This document shows positions 45,726 to 56,813 of a stretch of 64,000 bases of DNA, one piece after another. Position numbers and translations under genes: made by a program. The stretch is from an uncultured Lacinutrix sp. (GTDB lineage Bacteria; Bacteroidota; Bacteroidia; Flavobacteriales; Flavobacteriaceae): NCBI RefSeq assembly GCF_947500325.1, contig NZ_CANMRQ010000007.1, positions 1-64,000 of the forward strand. Direction: 5' to 3'. Position 1 is the stretch's first letter. Each line of letters begins with the position of its first letter. The notes under the pieces were generated by a model that was not told where the DNA came from, made no database searches, and was given only the letters and a program-made list of their open reading frames with translations.

Positions 45726-46640
45726 TTATTTTCCGTGATAGGCTCGTGAAACTTCAAAGCTATCTTCAAACCAATTCCAAAGTATAACTTTCCCATCTTT
45801 AACTTTTACACGTAATGCATAAGTAAATTCCTTCGTTTGTTTGTTGGATTTCGTTAATAGACCAACCATTTGGCCAAAGAAAGCAGCTGTATCTCCATTA
45901 GATACAGCATCATTCGGTTCCCATTTAATAGTTTTAAAATTTCCTCCAAAAAGGGGCATGAATTTTTCAAGGATTATTTCTTTACCTTTCCAAGGACCAA
46001 TCCATGGTAAACTTTTATCTCCTGCATTTTGCCATACCATATCATCATGCATTAAACTCATCATTTTATCCATCTCTCCTTTGCCCATAGCATCCATAAA
46101 AGCCATTGCAACGTCCATTGTCTCTTTAGACTTTTTATCCATATTGTTGTTTGGTTGATTCCTTTTTAATTGTTTCATTGCAGTTGCCCAATCTTCAACA
46201 TGATATGTGCTAACAAATTTACCATCTTTCATGGTGTGTCTGTCTATAGTCATGATTTTAAAAGATTTACTCCCATCTGTAGGAACTCCCATAAAATTAC
46301 CATTTGGAGTTCCGGATGCTATACTTCTAACAATATATACATCACCTTCATTAAATATTTCTTGTGGTTCCCATTTTAAATCTGGAATTACCTTCCAAAA
46401 GAATTCTAATTGTCCCATTAATTCTTTTGCGCCTTTTGAATCTAGTGAGCTTGAAGATTTATAGCCTTCTGCTAAAAAAGGTGTTAAAGCTGCTGTAGGC
46501 TTTGTCGAATTACTTACAGTTAATGCTTTATTGTAAAATGTAGCAATAGCGTTTCTATTACTTTTGTCTTGAGCTCTATTGGTTTTATTGCAACTTGCAA
46601 ATAGTATAAATGCAAAGCATATTATTAAATACTTATTCAT
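45726..46640 (-). CDS. lipoprotein with two SnoaL/NTF2-like domains
   Basis: A 304-aa lipoprotein (ILFASC, Cys16). Domain 1 (about 30-160) is ester-cyclase/SnoaL-like: AIATFYNKALTVSNSTKP ... SGTPNGNFMGVPTDGSKSF ... YHVEDWATAMKQL. Domain 2 (about 170-304) is a second NTF2-like fold: MDVAMAFMDAMGKGEMDKMMSLMHDDMVW ... GKVILWNWFEDSFEV. Domain 1 is about three-quarters identical by eye to the next gene's product. Ligand or reaction unknown. Confidence 0.82.
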   Translation of the reverse strand: MNKYLIICFAFILFASCNKTNRAQDKSNRNAIATFYNKALTVSNSTKPTAALTPFLAEGYKSSSSLDSKGAKELMGQLEFFWKVIPDLKWEPQEIFNEGDVYIVRSIASGTPNGNFMGVPTDGSKSFKIMTIDRHTMKDGKFVSTYHVEDWATAMKQLKRNQPNNNMDKKSKETMDVAMAFMDAMGKGEMDKMMSLMHDDMVWQNAGDKSLPWIGPWKGKEIILEKFMPLFGGNFKTIKWEPNDAVSNGDTAAFFGQMVGLLTKSNKQTKEFTYALRVKVKDGKVILWNWFEDSFEVSRAYHGK

Positions 46641-46672
46641 GATTATTTTATTATTTAATTAATAATTATAAT

Positions 46673-47080
46673 TTATCCTTTTAATTGTTTCATTGCAGTT
46701 ACCCAATCTTCAACATGAAAAGTATTTACAAACTTTCCATCTTTCATCGTATGAATATCAATGGTCATAATTTTAAAAGATTTGCTGCCATCTGTAGGCA
46801 ATCCCATAAAATCGCCATTTGGAGTTCCGGTGGCAATGCTTCTAACAACATATAAATCACCTACATTAATGATCTCTTGAGGTTCCCACTTTAAATCTGG
46901 AATGATCTTCCAGAAAAATTCTAGTTGCCCCATTAATTGTTCAGCTCCTTTAGATTCTACAGAACCCGATGATTCATATCCATCTGCTAAAATGGGAGAT
47001 AAAACCTGAGTAGGCCTTGTTTCTGTATTTGTTGTTAATGCTTTACCGTAAAATTTAGTTATTGCCTCTTTATTACCCAT
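46673..47080 (-). CDS. SnoaL-like ester-cyclase family protein (paralogue)
   Basis: A 135-aa single-domain protein beginning MGNKEAITKFYGKALTTN, with no signal peptide, so cytosolic. It shares long blocks with domain 1 of the following lipoprotein, for example MGQLEFFWKIIPDLKWEPQEI and PTDGSKSFKIMTID. It looks like a tandem duplication that gave one cytosolic and one surface-anchored copy. The gap between them is 32 bp, so one operon. Confidence 0.85.
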   Translation of the reverse strand: MGNKEAITKFYGKALTTNTETRPTQVLSPILADGYESSGSVESKGAEQLMGQLEFFWKIIPDLKWEPQEIINVGDLYVVRSIATGTPNGDFMGLPTDGSKSFKIMTIDIHTMKDGKFVNTFHVEDWVTAMKQLKG

Positions 47081-47113
47081 ACTTTAATTGATTTATTAGA
47101 TTAATTAATAAAA

Positions 47114-47121
47114 CAAAGGTA
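47114..47121 (-). promoter_or_regulatory. -7 element of the SnoaL pair
   Basis: CAAAGGTA on the + strand reads TACCTTTG on the - strand, an exact TAnnTTTG match, 33 bp before the ATG. -33 not clear. Confidence 0.4.
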
Positions 47122-47186
47122 AATTTGGCTCTTAAGATTATCAGGGTAAAAAAACTTCTTTTTAGGATAAAAAAAAGAAAGTAAAG

Positions 47187-48056
47187 CTATTTGTAATTTT
47201 CTTTAAATTCCTTAGGCGATAGCCCAGTTTGTTTTCTAAAATATTTAAAAAAGTTAGTCGATACATCAAAACCAGCTTTGTAAGCAATCTCAGTAAATGA
47301 GAGTTCTGAGTTAATTAAAAGTCTTTTAATTTGAAGAATAACAATTTCATCAATAAATGACTTAGCGTTTTTACCAATTACATTATGGGTGATATTGTTT
47401 AATGTTTTGGTAGTAATTCCCATTTTATTGGCATAATGGGATACTTTTTTACTTTCAAAACAATCTTTTTCTACTAGCTCTTGAAATAAAATAAGTTTTA
47501 AATAATATTTTTTGTTAGTGAAATTATCATTTTCATTAGATTTTATTCTAAAAAGCTTAAGTATTAAAAGTTGTATCAAGCTTCTAATTATTTCAATTGA
47601 GTGGCAATCATTTAAGCTTAGATGTTCTTTTTCTATTTGGTATACCAGACTTTCAATTTCAATATAATCGTTAGTATTAAGTTGTAATTTTGAAGATCCT
47701 AACATCTCATTGAATAATTGAAATAATTTTAAGATTTGAGTTTTGTTTGAATGTCTAATAATAAAATCTTCTGTAAAGACAAGAAGTTTTCCATTAGCAT
47801 TAGATTTATAAAACTTATGAATATTATTTTTTCTTAAAGTAAAAATAGTACCTTTTTTGTATGAATAATCTACAAAGTTAATATTGTGCTTTCCTTGTTT
47901 ATCTATGATTAAGAATATGACATAGAAAGAAACTCTGTGGTGGTCAAATTGGTTATGGTCTTTAGGTTTTAATTTAAGAACATCCCTTAAATCTACCAGG
48001 TCGAAATAGTAAGTATTTTCCTTTTTTTTGTTAAAAACTATTTCTTTGATATCCAT
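47187..48056 (-). CDS. AraC family transcriptional regulator
   Basis: A 289-aa soluble regulator. The N-terminal half is a cupin-like sensor (HRVSFYVIFLIIDKQGKHNINF ... YKKGTIFTLRKNNIHKF). The C-terminal AraC HTH (about 190-289) has HYANKMGITTKTLNNITHNVIGK and FTEIAYKAGFDVSTNFFKYFRKQTGLSPKEFKE. It is immediately upstream of the SnoaL pair on the same strand, which makes that pair a likely target. Confidence 0.92.
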   Translation of the reverse strand: MDIKEIVFNKKKENTYYFDLVDLRDVLKLKPKDHNQFDHHRVSFYVIFLIIDKQGKHNINFVDYSYKKGTIFTLRKNNIHKFYKSNANGKLLVFTEDFIIRHSNKTQILKLFQLFNEMLGSSKLQLNTNDYIEIESLVYQIEKEHLSLNDCHSIEIIRSLIQLLILKLFRIKSNENDNFTNKKYYLKLILFQELVEKDCFESKKVSHYANKMGITTKTLNNITHNVIGKNAKSFIDEIVILQIKRLLINSELSFTEIAYKAGFDVSTNFFKYFRKQTGLSPKEFKENYK

Positions 48057-48129
48057 TTTATAGTGAGCTGTAATAATTTTTTCTTCAATTATTGTTAATA
48101 GCTAGTAATTAAAATTACTCGTGTTAGTG

Positions 48130-48145
48130 GAACTAAATTAGTAAA
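48130..48145 (-). repeat. 16-bp sequence shared with 45498-45513
   Basis: GAACTAAATTAGTAAA occurs here, 74 bp before the AraC start, and again at 45498-45513, 60 bp before the Coq4-like start. GTGTTAG precedes both copies. It reads TTTACTAATTTAGTTC in the direction of both genes; TAATTTAG is one base from the -7 consensus. Confidence 0.5.
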
Positions 48146-48215
48146 TAGAAGAAAAATTGTAGTTTTTTCTATTAAAAATAAAATAAGTGTTAATTCTAAA
48201 TATTGATTAATATAG

Positions 48216-48740
48216 TTATTTAGTACAATATTTATTAATCATTCTAATTGCATTAGCTACATTTAATCTCAAATCTGTCATTATTTCAGCATACTGTTTT
48301 TTTGTAAATGAAGCTTTAACTTTTTCATTCCACTCATTTGGTAAAATTCCAATAGATTCAAATTCAGAATCTGATTTTAGATGTTCAAAATCATATAATT
48401 TGTATGCAATAGCACCTTTTTTTATGGTGTATTCAAATTTAAATTGCACTTCTCCGGCTGAAGCTTCATAATCATTAACATAATAAGAATAGGAATATTC
48501 ACCTTTAACGAATGATGATTCAATAGCAGCTTCTTTAGATTCGGTTTTAGATTCAATTCCCATAATCATTGCAGAAGTAGAAATACATTCAGACAAATCA
48601 TAATTACTTTTATTCTCAGTATTGATATTACCAATAAACTGTAAGTTGCCAAATTTGTCATTAGAACTAATTATTTGGCTATAGGCATTTATTGAAAAAG
48701 TAAAGAGAATTAATAAGCTGAGCGTTTTAATTGTCATCAT
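48216..48740 (-). CDS. secreted hypothetical protein
   Basis: A 174-aa protein with signal peptide (MMTIKTLSLLILFTFSINAYSQ). The body alternates short strands and ends in a helix (TDLRLNVANAIRMINKYC). KGEYSYSYYVNDY...AGEVQFKFEYTIKKGAIAYKLYDF vaguely recalls the DUF4468 TBP-like fold, but I would not rely on it. Monocistronic, divergent from pyrG. Confidence 0.6.
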   Translation of the reverse strand: MMTIKTLSLLILFTFSINAYSQIISSNDKFGNLQFIGNINTENKSNYDLSECISTSAMIMGIESKTESKEAAIESSFVKGEYSYSYYVNDYEASAGEVQFKFEYTIKKGAIAYKLYDFEHLKSDSEFESIGILPNEWNEKVKASFTKKQYAEIMTDLRLNVANAIRMINKYCTK

Positions 48741-48874
48741 TTATATTTTAAGTTCTATACAAAGTTAACTCAAAAATAAAAGCAAAATATATATGTAATC
48801 ACCTCTTCTTAAAAACACTAATAACTTCCTTTAAAAATAAACTGTCAATCTTTAAGTTTTCCAACTTAAAATTG

Positions 48875-48882
48875 TAAATTTG
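48875..48882 (+). promoter_or_regulatory. -7 element of pyrG
   Basis: TAAATTTG, an exact TAnnTTTG match, 20 nt before the ATG. Confidence 0.5.
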
Positions 48883-48893
48883 CTCGCGTTTAA

Positions 48894-50546
<1,653 letters not shown>

Positions 50547-50605
50547 CGGATTACTTTTTGAGTAACTCTAAATACCTCTACAACTAAAAAGTAGGGCGAT
50601 AGACA

Positions 50606-52513
50606 ATGGAAGAAAAAAAATTTGATTTAAATTCAATTATAGGTTTTGTACTTATTTTCGGAATTCTATTATTCATGATGTGGCAACAAAAACCAACACC
50701 AGAAGAAATAGCTGCTGAAGAGAAAGCAAAACAAGAACAAATAGAGGCCGCTAAAGCAGAAGAAGCTAATAAAACTGAAAATGTTAAAGTCACAACGCCG
50801 CAAGATTTTTCAAATACACCAGCGTCAGACTCATTACAACAAGTTGCACTTCAAAATAAATTAGGTGCCTTTTCTTATTATACAACAGATGGAGAAACAA
50901 CTGTTGAAAATGGTGTTTTAGAATTAAAATTTTCTAATAAAGGCGGTCACCTTTCTGAAGTAAAATTGGCTAAGTTCGTTGATTTCGACTCTGTACCAAT
51001 TTATTTGGTTAAGGATAAAAATGCAAGTTTTAACATAAACTTTGGGACTACAGATAGTCGTATTCAAAATACAAAAGATTTATTTTTTCAACCAACTGTA
51101 ACTAAGAATGGAGAAAACACTATAGTGTCAATGAAACTAAAAGTGTCTGAATCTAAGTTTTTAGAATACAAATATATTATTAAGCCAAATGACTATATGA
51201 TTGATTTTACTATTCAATCTCAAGGCTTAAGTAATGTTATAAATGGTTCTCAAGAAGTTAATTTAGATTGGACACAAAAAACGTATCGTCATGATGAGAG
51301 TATATCTTATGAGAATAGATATACGCGTTTAACGTACCAGCATGATGGTGGTAAAATAGACAAATTAGCACAAGCAGGAGAAGATGAAGAGATAGAAAAA
51401 GATATGGATTGGTTATCGTTTAGACAGCACTTTTTTAGTTCTATCATGACGACAGATAAGCCATTTAAATCAATAGCAATAGCGTCTAAAGATCTAGTTG
51501 AAGATGAAGAAATCGATACTGTTTTTACAAAACAATTCTCAGCAAAAACAGCTTTAGCTTTAAATGGTAATGAGATTAATGAAAATTTAGGGCTGTTTTA
51601 TGGACCAACACAGAGTAAAATTTTAAAAACTTACGATAAAAATTTAGAAGAAAGTATTCCATTTGGTTGGGGGATTTTTGGATGGATTAATAAATTTTTA
51701 TTCATTCCATTATTTAGTTTTTTAAGCTCATTTTTACCTTATGGTATTGCTATTATTGTAATGACAGTCTTAATTAAATTAGCCATGTCATTTGTACAAT
51801 ACAAGCAATATTTGTCGCAAATGAAGATGAAAATATTAAAGCCAGAATTAGATGCTATTCGTGAAAAGCATAAAGACAATAAAATGAAAGCGCAACAAGA
51901 AACTATGGCGTTGCAAAATAAAGCTGGAGCTAGTCCATTAGCTGGGTGTTTACCAGCATTAATACAAATGCCAGTATTCTATGCTTTATTTATGTTTTTC
52001 CCAACAGCATTTGCTTTAAGACAAAAAAGTTTCCTTTGGGCAGATGATTTATCTTCTTTTGATTCTATTTATAAGTTTCCAAACGGATTTAGTATTCCTT
52101 TATATGGAGATCACATTAGCTTGTTTCCAATATTAGCAGCTATTGCTATTTTCTTTTACATGAAATTAACAACTGGACAACAACAAATGTCTGCTCCACA
52201 GCAAGAAGGTATGCCAGATATGGCGAAGATGATGAAATACATGATTTATTTTGCACCAATTATGATGATGGTATTCTTTAATCAATATGCATCGGGATTG
52301 AGTTTGTATTATTTTATATCGAACTTAATTAGTATTGGTATTTTAATAGCTATCAAAAATTTCATTTTAGATGAAGAGAAAATATTGGCAGGAATTGAAG
52401 CTAGTAAAGCAAAACCTAAGAAAGAAAATAAGTTCCAAAAGAGAATGAAAGCGATGATGGAGCAGGCAGAACAACAAAAAAGAATGCAAGAACAACAGCG
52501 TAAAAAGAAATAA
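50606..52513 (+). CDS. yidC: membrane protein insertase YidC
   Basis: A 635-aa inner-membrane insertase. There is an N-terminal membrane anchor (about 8-24), a large periplasmic beta-domain (about 85-345), and the conserved C-terminal five-helix core (from about 365) with KAGASPLAGCLPALIQMPVFYALF. The C-terminus is basic and rich in Gln/Lys/Arg. It follows pyrG by 59 bp and probably shares its transcript. Confidence 0.97.
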   Translation: MEEKKFDLNSIIGFVLIFGILLFMMWQQKPTPEEIAAEEKAKQEQIEAAKAEEANKTENVKVTTPQDFSNTPASDSLQQVALQNKLGAFSYYTTDGETTVENGVLELKFSNKGGHLSEVKLAKFVDFDSVPIYLVKDKNASFNINFGTTDSRIQNTKDLFFQPTVTKNGENTIVSMKLKVSESKFLEYKYIIKPNDYMIDFTIQSQGLSNVINGSQEVNLDWTQKTYRHDESISYENRYTRLTYQHDGGKIDKLAQAGEDEEIEKDMDWLSFRQHFFSSIMTTDKPFKSIAIASKDLVEDEEIDTVFTKQFSAKTALALNGNEINENLGLFYGPTQSKILKTYDKNLEESIPFGWGIFGWINKFLFIPLFSFLSSFLPYGIAIIVMTVLIKLAMSFVQYKQYLSQMKMKILKPELDAIREKHKDNKMKAQQETMALQNKAGASPLAGCLPALIQMPVFYALFMFFPTAFALRQKSFLWADDLSSFDSIYKFPNGFSIPLYGDHISLFPILAAIAIFFYMKLTTGQQQMSAPQQEGMPDMAKMMKYMIYFAPIMMMVFFNQYASGLSLYYFISNLISIGILIAIKNFILDEEKILAGIEASKAKPKKENKFQKRMKAMMEQAEQQKRMQEQQRKKK

Positions 52514-52529
52514 TACATATTATTTAATT

Positions 52530-52568
52530 AAAGCTGCCACTTGATAATTCAAGTTTGGCAGCTTTTTT
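52530..52568 (+). terminator. terminator after yidC
   Basis: AAAGCTGCCA...TGGCAGCTTTTTT with an inner TTGA/TCAA pair; six T follow on the + strand. Confidence 0.85.
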
Positions 52569-52604
52569 GTTTTATACAATTTGAATAGGCTATAATACGT
52601 TATT

Positions 52605-52630
52605 GTCATTCCTGCTACGGCAGTAAATCT
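52605..52630. repeat. degenerate copy of a GTCATTCCTGC-type dispersed repeat
   Basis: GTCATTCCTGCTACGGCAG followed by TAAATCT resembles the widespread palindromic intergenic repeat GTCATTCCTGCGAAGGCAGGAAT, with changes in the loop and right arm. CTGC/GCAG arms are intact. It sits 18 bp before the MORN-repeat gene. Confidence 0.5.
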
Positions 52631-52648
52631 ATCTTATAAATAAAAAAT

Positions 52649-53353
52649 ATGAATAAATTAATAATCTTCATTTTAGCTTTAATTTCAACGTTTAGTTTTG
52701 CGCAAGAAATTAATCAGTTGGATGCTAATGGTAAACGACATGGCGTTTGGAAAAAGAATTTTAAAGGCACAAAAGTGTTGCGTTATGAAGGAGAGTTTAA
52801 TCATGGAAAAGAATTAGGAACTTTTAAATTTTATAAAAATATAGATGGTAAGTCTGTATTAACTGCAACTAGAACATTTAAGTCTAATAGTAATTTGGCA
52901 GAAGTAAGGTTTTATTCGTCTACTAAAAATCTAATTAGTGAAGGCAAAATGAGAGGTAAGACTTATATTGGTAAATGGATATATTACCATAATAAGTCTA
53001 AAGTAATAATGAGTGATGAGGTTTATAATGATAAAGGAAAATTAGACGGCGAGAAGAATACATATTATTTAAGCGGGAAAATTGCTGAGAAAGCAAAATA
53101 TAAATCTGGAAAATTACATGGTGAGTCTAGAACATTTTCTGAGACAGATAAGTTAATGAGCATGTTTAATTATAACCAAGGTGAATTACATGGCCCAGCA
53201 AAAATATACGATACTAAAGGTAATATTAAAATGGAAGGTGTCTATCAAAAAGATAGAAGACATGGTATTTGGAAATTTTATAAAAATGGAAAATTAGAAA
53301 AAGAAAAAGATTTTACTAGACGTAGTAAGAACCCTTATAAGAAGAAAAAATAA
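52649..53353 (+). CDS. secreted MORN/YwqK-type repeat protein
   Basis: A 234-aa protein with a signal peptide (MNKLIIFILALISTFSFAQ). At least five repeats of the pattern G-x-[KR]-H-G-x-W/x-x-[FY] follow (GKRHGVWKKNF, GKELGTFKFYKN, GKLHGESRTF, GELHGPAKIYDTKG, DRRHGIWKFYKNGK). Such antitoxin-YwqK/MORN-like repeats are common in Bacteroidota secreted proteins; no activity is known. The tail is very basic. Confidence 0.8.
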   Translation: MNKLIIFILALISTFSFAQEINQLDANGKRHGVWKKNFKGTKVLRYEGEFNHGKELGTFKFYKNIDGKSVLTATRTFKSNSNLAEVRFYSSTKNLISEGKMRGKTYIGKWIYYHNKSKVIMSDEVYNDKGKLDGEKNTYYLSGKIAEKAKYKSGKLHGESRTFSETDKLMSMFNYNQGELHGPAKIYDTKGNIKMEGVYQKDRRHGIWKFYKNGKLEKEKDFTRRSKNPYKKKK

Positions 53354-53381
53354 AAAACGCCTCTGTAATAGAGGCGCTTTT
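53352..53381. terminator. bidirectional terminator
   Basis: CGCCTCT-GTAAT-AGAGGCG flanked by A6 and T4; serves the MORN gene on + and the convergent fasciclin gene on -. Confidence 0.85.
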
Positions 53382-53403
53382 AGTTATAATATAAAAGGGA
53401 TAA

Positions 53404-54390
53404 TTACATTTGTAATGGTAAAATTACTTTATCTATAGCATGCACTACACCATTAACCGCTTGAATATTTACTAGAGTAGTAATAATACCACTAACTCTA
53501 TTATTTACATCAGTTAATGTAAAAGCAGTATTATCTGCTGTAATATCTCCACCTAGAGTAGTAACAGGGCCATTTGGTAAATCAGTAGATTGCACATTTG
53601 CATTTACTATATGGTATAATAAAATAGCATCGGCAGTAGCAGCATCTACATCTGTTAAAGCTGTTAAGTTAAGTTCTGTTAATAAACTAACAAAGGCATC
53701 GTTTGTTGGTGCAAATACGGTATATGGACCAGCTGTAGCATCAGATACAGTGTCTATGTATGGTACAGTTGGAGTTCCTGTATCTGCTAATTGTAAAGTA
53801 GCTACTAAATTAGATAAATTAGGGTTTGTTGTAGCAAAAGTAGCTATAGTTGGTAGAGTGATTACCTTATTAACTATATGTACTATTCCATTAGTTGCTG
53901 CTACATCTGGAGTGCTTACTGTGGCTAAACCATTAAATTGTACCCCATTTGAAGTATCAAAATAAATACTCATTTTATTTCCTCCTGGTGCATCTGCCAT
54001 AGTATTAGAGTATCCAGAACCAGCAGTCGTTAAATCTGAAGACGTTACCGTACCAGAAATAACATGATTTAATAAAATTTGAGTTAAAGTAGCATTATCA
54101 ATATCTGCTATACTATTCCATGCTGTATTACTATCTAATAATTCTTGAAAAGCAGCATTTGTTGGTGCTAAAACAGTAAATGGTCCTGTACCACTTAATG
54201 TAGTTGCTAAATCTGCTTGAACTACAGCGTCAACAAGAAGACTTAAATCTGCAGTAGCTTGAGCAGTTTGAACGATATTTAATGTAGGTGTTGGATTTGG
54301 AATTGGTCCAGATGCATCATCATCATTACTGCATGCAGAAAATGTAAATACGACTAGAACTAACAGAGATAATTTTTTTAATGTTTTCAT
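53404..54390 (-). CDS. lipoprotein with two fasciclin (FAS1) domains
   Basis: A 328-aa lipoprotein (VFTFSAC, Cys20). Two FAS1 domains (about 40-175 and 180-325) each carry the H1 box (TVLAPTNAAFQELL and TVFAPTNDAFVSLL) and an H2-like end (NGIVHIVNKVITLP and NGVVHAIDKVILPL). FAS1 proteins mediate cell-surface adhesion. The gene has its own hairpin terminator. Confidence 0.93.
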   Translation of the reverse strand: MKTLKKLSLLVLVVFTFSACSNDDDASGPIPNPTPTLNIVQTAQATADLSLLVDAVVQADLATTLSGTGPFTVLAPTNAAFQELLDSNTAWNSIADIDNATLTQILLNHVISGTVTSSDLTTAGSGYSNTMADAPGGNKMSIYFDTSNGVQFNGLATVSTPDVAATNGIVHIVNKVITLPTIATFATTNPNLSNLVATLQLADTGTPTVPYIDTVSDATAGPYTVFAPTNDAFVSLLTELNLTALTDVDAATADAILLYHIVNANVQSTDLPNGPVTTLGGDITADNTAFTLTDVNNRVSGIITTLVNIQAVNGVVHAIDKVILPLQM

Positions 54391-54580
54391 AGATTTCTTT
54401 TTTAGTTTGTTGATTTTTTTTTGATTATATAAACAAGTTCGTCTTTTTGTTTCACGAAATTAACAAAAGATTAAACAAAATTATTTAATGTTTTGTTAAT
54501 TTTTTTAACTAAAAGGTTCAACAAAATATACGGATTGAAATGGTGTATGGATTTTTAACTTTAAAAAAATATATTTCTCG

Positions 54581-54588
54581 TATCTTTG
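54581..54588 (+). promoter_or_regulatory. -7 element of mnmA
   Basis: TATCTTTG, an exact match, 18 nt before ATG 54607. It includes the TTG that would begin a longer reading frame, which supports the downstream ATG as the true start. Confidence 0.5.
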
Positions 54589-54606
54589 TGGGCTATAAAA
54601 AATAAC

Positions 54607-55800
54607 ATGAAAAAAAGAGTAATAGTTGGGCTTTCAGGAGGTGTAGATTCTAGCGTTGCTGCTTATTTACTTAAAGAGCAAGGTTATGAAGTTATAGGAC
54701 TTTTTATGAAGAATTGGCACGATGATTCTGTGACAATTTCTGATGAGTGTCCTTGGTTGGATGACAGTAATGATGCCATGTTAGTGGCAGAAAAACTGGG
54801 TATTCCATTTCAAACTGTAGATTTAAGTGAGCAGTATAAAGAACGTATAGTAGACTATATGTTTAATGAATACGAAAAAGGAAGGACACCAAATCCAGAT
54901 GTACTTTGTAATAGAGAAATTAAATTTGATGTCTTTATGAAAATAGCATTAGATCTTGGTGCAGATTATGTTGCTACTGGTCACTATTGTAGAAAAGGAA
55001 CTATTGAAAAGGATGGAAAAGAAGTCTTTCAGCTTTTAGCAGGAAAAGATAATAATAAGGATCAATCTTATTTTTTATGCCAACTATCACAAGAACAATT
55101 ATCTAAAGCATTATTTCCTATTGGAGAACTCCAAAAACCAGAAGTTAGAGATATTGCAGCAAAAGCAGATTTAATTACTGCAGATAAAAAAGACTCTCAA
55201 GGTTTATGTTTTATAGGAAAAGTGAGGTTGCCAGATTTTCTACAACAGCAATTAAAACCTAAAGAAGGTGTAATTGTAGAAATACCAGCATCTAATGTTA
55301 ACTATGAAACTTCTTCAGTAAAAACTTTTAATAATAAGACCGAAGAATTACAATACTTGTCTAAAAAAGCAGAATATAATATTGAAGATGGAGAGATAGT
55401 AGGTAAACACCAAGGTGCTCATTATTTTACTAAAGGACAACGAAAAGGTTTATCGGTTGGCGGTAAAGTAGAACCTCTTTTTGTGATTGATACAGATGTT
55501 AAAGACAATGTAATTTATACAGGTCAAGGTAAAGCACATCCTGGTTTATATAAAAGAGCTCTTTTTGTTTCTAATGATGAATTACATTGGGTAAGACCAG
55601 ATTTGAAATTAAATACAGATGAAACATTGGAAGTATTAGCACGTATTCGTTATCGTCAAGCCTTAGAAAAAGCAACATTATATAAAGTGGATTCTGGATT
55701 ATATGTTGAGTTTAAAAACATGCAATCTGCAATTACAGAAGGCCAATTTGTTGCTTGGTATTTGGAAGATGAACTGGTTGGCTCTGGTGTAATTTCATAA
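54607..55800 (+). CDS. mnmA: tRNA-specific 2-thiouridylase MnmA
   Basis: A 397-aa enzyme that thiolates U34 of tRNA(Lys/Glu/Gln). The PP-loop is [18 protein letters not shown]; the catalytic cysteines are in [12 protein letters not shown] and [17 protein letters not shown] and the C-terminal beta domain ([11 protein letters not shown]) are present. The insertion near residue 225-260 ([20 protein letters not shown]) is longer than in E. coli. Confidence 0.97.
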   Translation: MKKRVIVGLSGGVDSSVAAYLLKEQGYEVIGLFMKNWHDDSVTISDECPWLDDSNDAMLVAEKLGIPFQTVDLSEQYKERIVDYMFNEYEKGRTPNPDVLCNREIKFDVFMKIALDLGADYVATGHYCRKGTIEKDGKEVFQLLAGKDNNKDQSYFLCQLSQEQLSKALFPIGELQKPEVRDIAAKADLITADKKDSQGLCFIGKVRLPDFLQQQLKPKEGVIVEIPASNVNYETSSVKTFNNKTEELQYLSKKAEYNIEDGEIVGKHQGAHYFTKGQRKGLSVGGKVEPLFVIDTDVKDNVIYTGQGKAHPGLYKRALFVSNDELHWVRPDLKLNTDETLEVLARIRYRQALEKATLYKVDSGLYVEFKNMQSAITEGQFVAWYLEDELVGSGVIS

Positions 55801-55860
55801 AATTATATAGTATCTTTCATATCATGCTAGACTTATCTATGCATCATACAAATAGAAAAT

Positions 55861-56802
55861 ATGCAAAACAAAATAACAGAACTTTTTAATATAGAATACC
55901 CAATTATTCAAGCTGGAATGATTTGGAATAGTGGTTGGCGTTTAGCTTCTGCTGCAAGTAATTCAGGGATTTTGGGTCTTATTGGAGCTGGAAGCATGTA
56001 TCCAGATGTATTAAGAGAACACATTCAAAAATGTAAAAAAGCAACTAATAAACCTTTTGGTGTAAACGTCCCAATGTTATATCCTAACATTACAGAAATT
56101 ATGGATATCATTGTTGAAGAAGACGTTAAAATTGTGTTTACTTCAGCAGGAAACCCTAAAACATGGACCAAATGGTTACAGGATAAAGGTATTACAGTTG
56201 TACATGTTGTAAGTAGTGTGAAGTTTGCTTTAAAAGCACAAAATGCTGGAGTAGATGCTATTGTAGCTGAAGGTTTTGAGGCTGGAGGTCATAATGGTAG
56301 AGACGAAACTACAACACTTACTCTAATACCAATGGTAAAAGAGCAATTACAAATACCATTAATTGCTGCTGGAGGTATTGCAACTGGTAAGGCTATGCTT
56401 GCGTGTATGGTTTTAGGTGCAGATGGAGTTCAAGTAGGAAGTCGTTTTGTTGCTAGTGAAGAATCATCTGCTCATGATGATTTTAAACAAGTTGTAGTAG
56501 ATGCTAAAGAAGGTGATACGCAATTAACACTTAAAGAATTAGCGCCTGTACGTTTAGTTAAAAATAAGTTCTATAATGAATTACAAGAGTTGTATAAAAC
56601 TGCACCAACACCAGAACAACTTAAAGAGTTATTAGGTAGAGCTAGAGCAAAACGAGGCATGTTTGAAGGTGATTTAGAAGATGGGGAATTAGAAATAGGG
56701 CAAATTGCAGGATTAATACATGATGTAAAGCCAGTAACTAAGATTGTAGAGGAAATGATTACCGAGTTTGAAGAAGCAAAAAAAAGAGTAGTTAGTTTTT
56801 AA
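55861..56802 (+). CDS. NAD(P)H-dependent flavin oxidoreductase (nitronate monooxygenase/FabK-like)
   Basis: A 313-aa FMN-binding TIM-barrel enzyme. IQAGMIWNSGWRLASAASNSG, the catalytic His region EGFEAGGHNGRDE, and the phosphate-binding AAGGIATGKAMLACMVLGADGVQVGSRFVAS identify the 2-nitropropane dioxygenase/YrpB family. FabK-type enoyl-ACP reductases share this fold. The role cannot be set from sequence. Confidence 0.88.
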   Translation: MQNKITELFNIEYPIIQAGMIWNSGWRLASAASNSGILGLIGAGSMYPDVLREHIQKCKKATNKPFGVNVPMLYPNITEIMDIIVEEDVKIVFTSAGNPKTWTKWLQDKGITVVHVVSSVKFALKAQNAGVDAIVAEGFEAGGHNGRDETTTLTLIPMVKEQLQIPLIAAGGIATGKAMLACMVLGADGVQVGSRFVASEESSAHDDFKQVVVDAKEGDTQLTLKELAPVRLVKNKFYNELQELYKTAPTPEQLKELLGRARAKRGMFEGDLEDGELEIGQIAGLIHDVKPVTKIVEEMITEFEEAKKRVVSF

Positions 56803-56813
56803 TTCATTAAAAA

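Noticed and set aside
46170-47075. Direct repeat in DNA considered as an insertion or recombination scar
   Set aside because: The similarity is explained by paralogous SnoaL genes; no terminal repeats or target duplications are visible.
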